A DNA stretch of 23,610 bases from an uncultured Prevotella sp. GTDB lineage: Bacteria > Bacteroidota > Bacteroidia > Bacteroidales > Bacteroidaceae. Made by a program: the position numbers and the translations under genes. The stretch covers positions 1-23,610 of the forward strand of contig USFX01000012.1 in the NCBI GenBank assembly GCA_900553965.1, in the 5' to 3' direction. The notes below the pieces were generated by a model. That model saw only the letters and a list, made by a program, of their open reading frames with translations. It did no database searches and was not told the DNA's origin. Shown one piece after another: positions 23,383 through 23,610 of the stretch (within the stretch, counting starts at the first letter, position 1; every line of letters starts with the position of its first letter).

Positions 23383-23514
23383 GGAGGAATTCTTTTTCGA
23401 GGAGGGAGGAGAGTGGGGTGAGGAGGGAGAAGTGTCTCCTTCACTTGTCTTGGCATCAGAAGCATTTCTCCCTCCTCACACCACCATCCTCTCTCCTCGA
23501 AAAAGAATTCCACC
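23383..23514. repeat. Heptad-based inverted-repeat element, intergenic copy B
   Basis: The arms 23383-23434 and 23463-23514 pair at 46 of 52 positions around a 28-nt loop. The outer part of each arm carries GGAATTCTTTTTCGAGGAG; the inner part is GAGGAGN-like. On the - strand it reads TCGAGGAG ... GAGAAATGCTTC, the same order as the copy inside ispH. Confidence 0.88.
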
Positions 23515-23610
23515 CTACAGAACTGTTAAAAACTCGGAATAAACAGGACAAGTGCCTCGAAATCCTTGAAGAATTCAAAAATGAAAATCTTTTGGCCGCA
23601 AATTCGCGAG

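Larger units (their letters stand above)
23160..23610. other. Intergenic end region with promoter and large inverted repeat
   Basis: About 450 bp to the window edge. It contains the - strand promoter box and the 52-bp-arm inverted repeat. The last 30 bases could start a + strand frame (ATG at 23581), but it is too short to support as a gene. Confidence 0.6.

Noticed and set aside
23581..23610. Possible start of a + strand gene at the window end
   Set aside because: Only ten codons are visible, without promoter or recognisable sequence.

Overview
The window looks like a chromosomal segment of a Bacteroidales bacterium, most likely Prevotellaceae. The evidence is: promoter -7 boxes of the Bacteroidetes TAnnTTTG type; a lipoprotein with an Asp-rich Bacteroidetes export signal and BACON domains; two large secreted proteins with type IX secretion (T9SS) C-terminal sorting tails; and a MeaB that begins like Bacteroides homologues. 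The genus is inferred from overall resemblance and was not computed.

Layout. Positions 1-747 hold the 3' end of a MATE/DinF-type efflux transporter. 1064-1921 encodes a membrane-anchored or exported protein with a DnaJ-like Cys-rich tail. 2241-3620 encodes a surface lipoprotein with two BACON domains, closed by a strong intrinsic terminator. The gap 3621-4190 contains an eight-unit, exactly 22-bp tandem array of pseudo-palindromes, followed by the best promoter in the window. From 4191 a run of + strand genes follows: a giant alpha-2-macroglobulin-like protein without a CxEQ thioester motif, a DUF1573 exported protein, the MeaB GTPase, IspH, a LUD-domain protein and topoisomerase III. This run ends at a perfect 18-bp bidirectional hairpin (16097-16138). 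On the - strand, converging on it, are two large modular T9SS substrates (23159-20046 and 19921-16241).

How the genes relate. The macroglobulin-like and DUF1573 proteins are both predicted to be exported and lie 55 bp apart, so they may be co-expressed envelope proteins. MeaB, IspH, LUD and TopB are cytoplasmic housekeeping functions (methylmalonyl-CoA mutase maintenance, isoprenoid synthesis, probable redox/lactate-type metabolism, DNA topology) joined by short gaps. The two T9SS proteins share Ig-like modules and a common export route.

The most unusual content is a set of short repeat families built from small palindromes. They are: the 22-bp array; two copies of an element made of 9-bp AARGTCYTT units, each directly upstream of a start codon; two copies of a G-rich inverted repeat built on a GAGGAGN heptad, one of them lying in frame inside ispH and adding about 50 residues; and two copies of a roughly 50-bp C/G-rich element, one of which encodes the C-terminus of the DUF1573 protein. 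No RNA genes, insertion sequences or CRISPR arrays were recognised.
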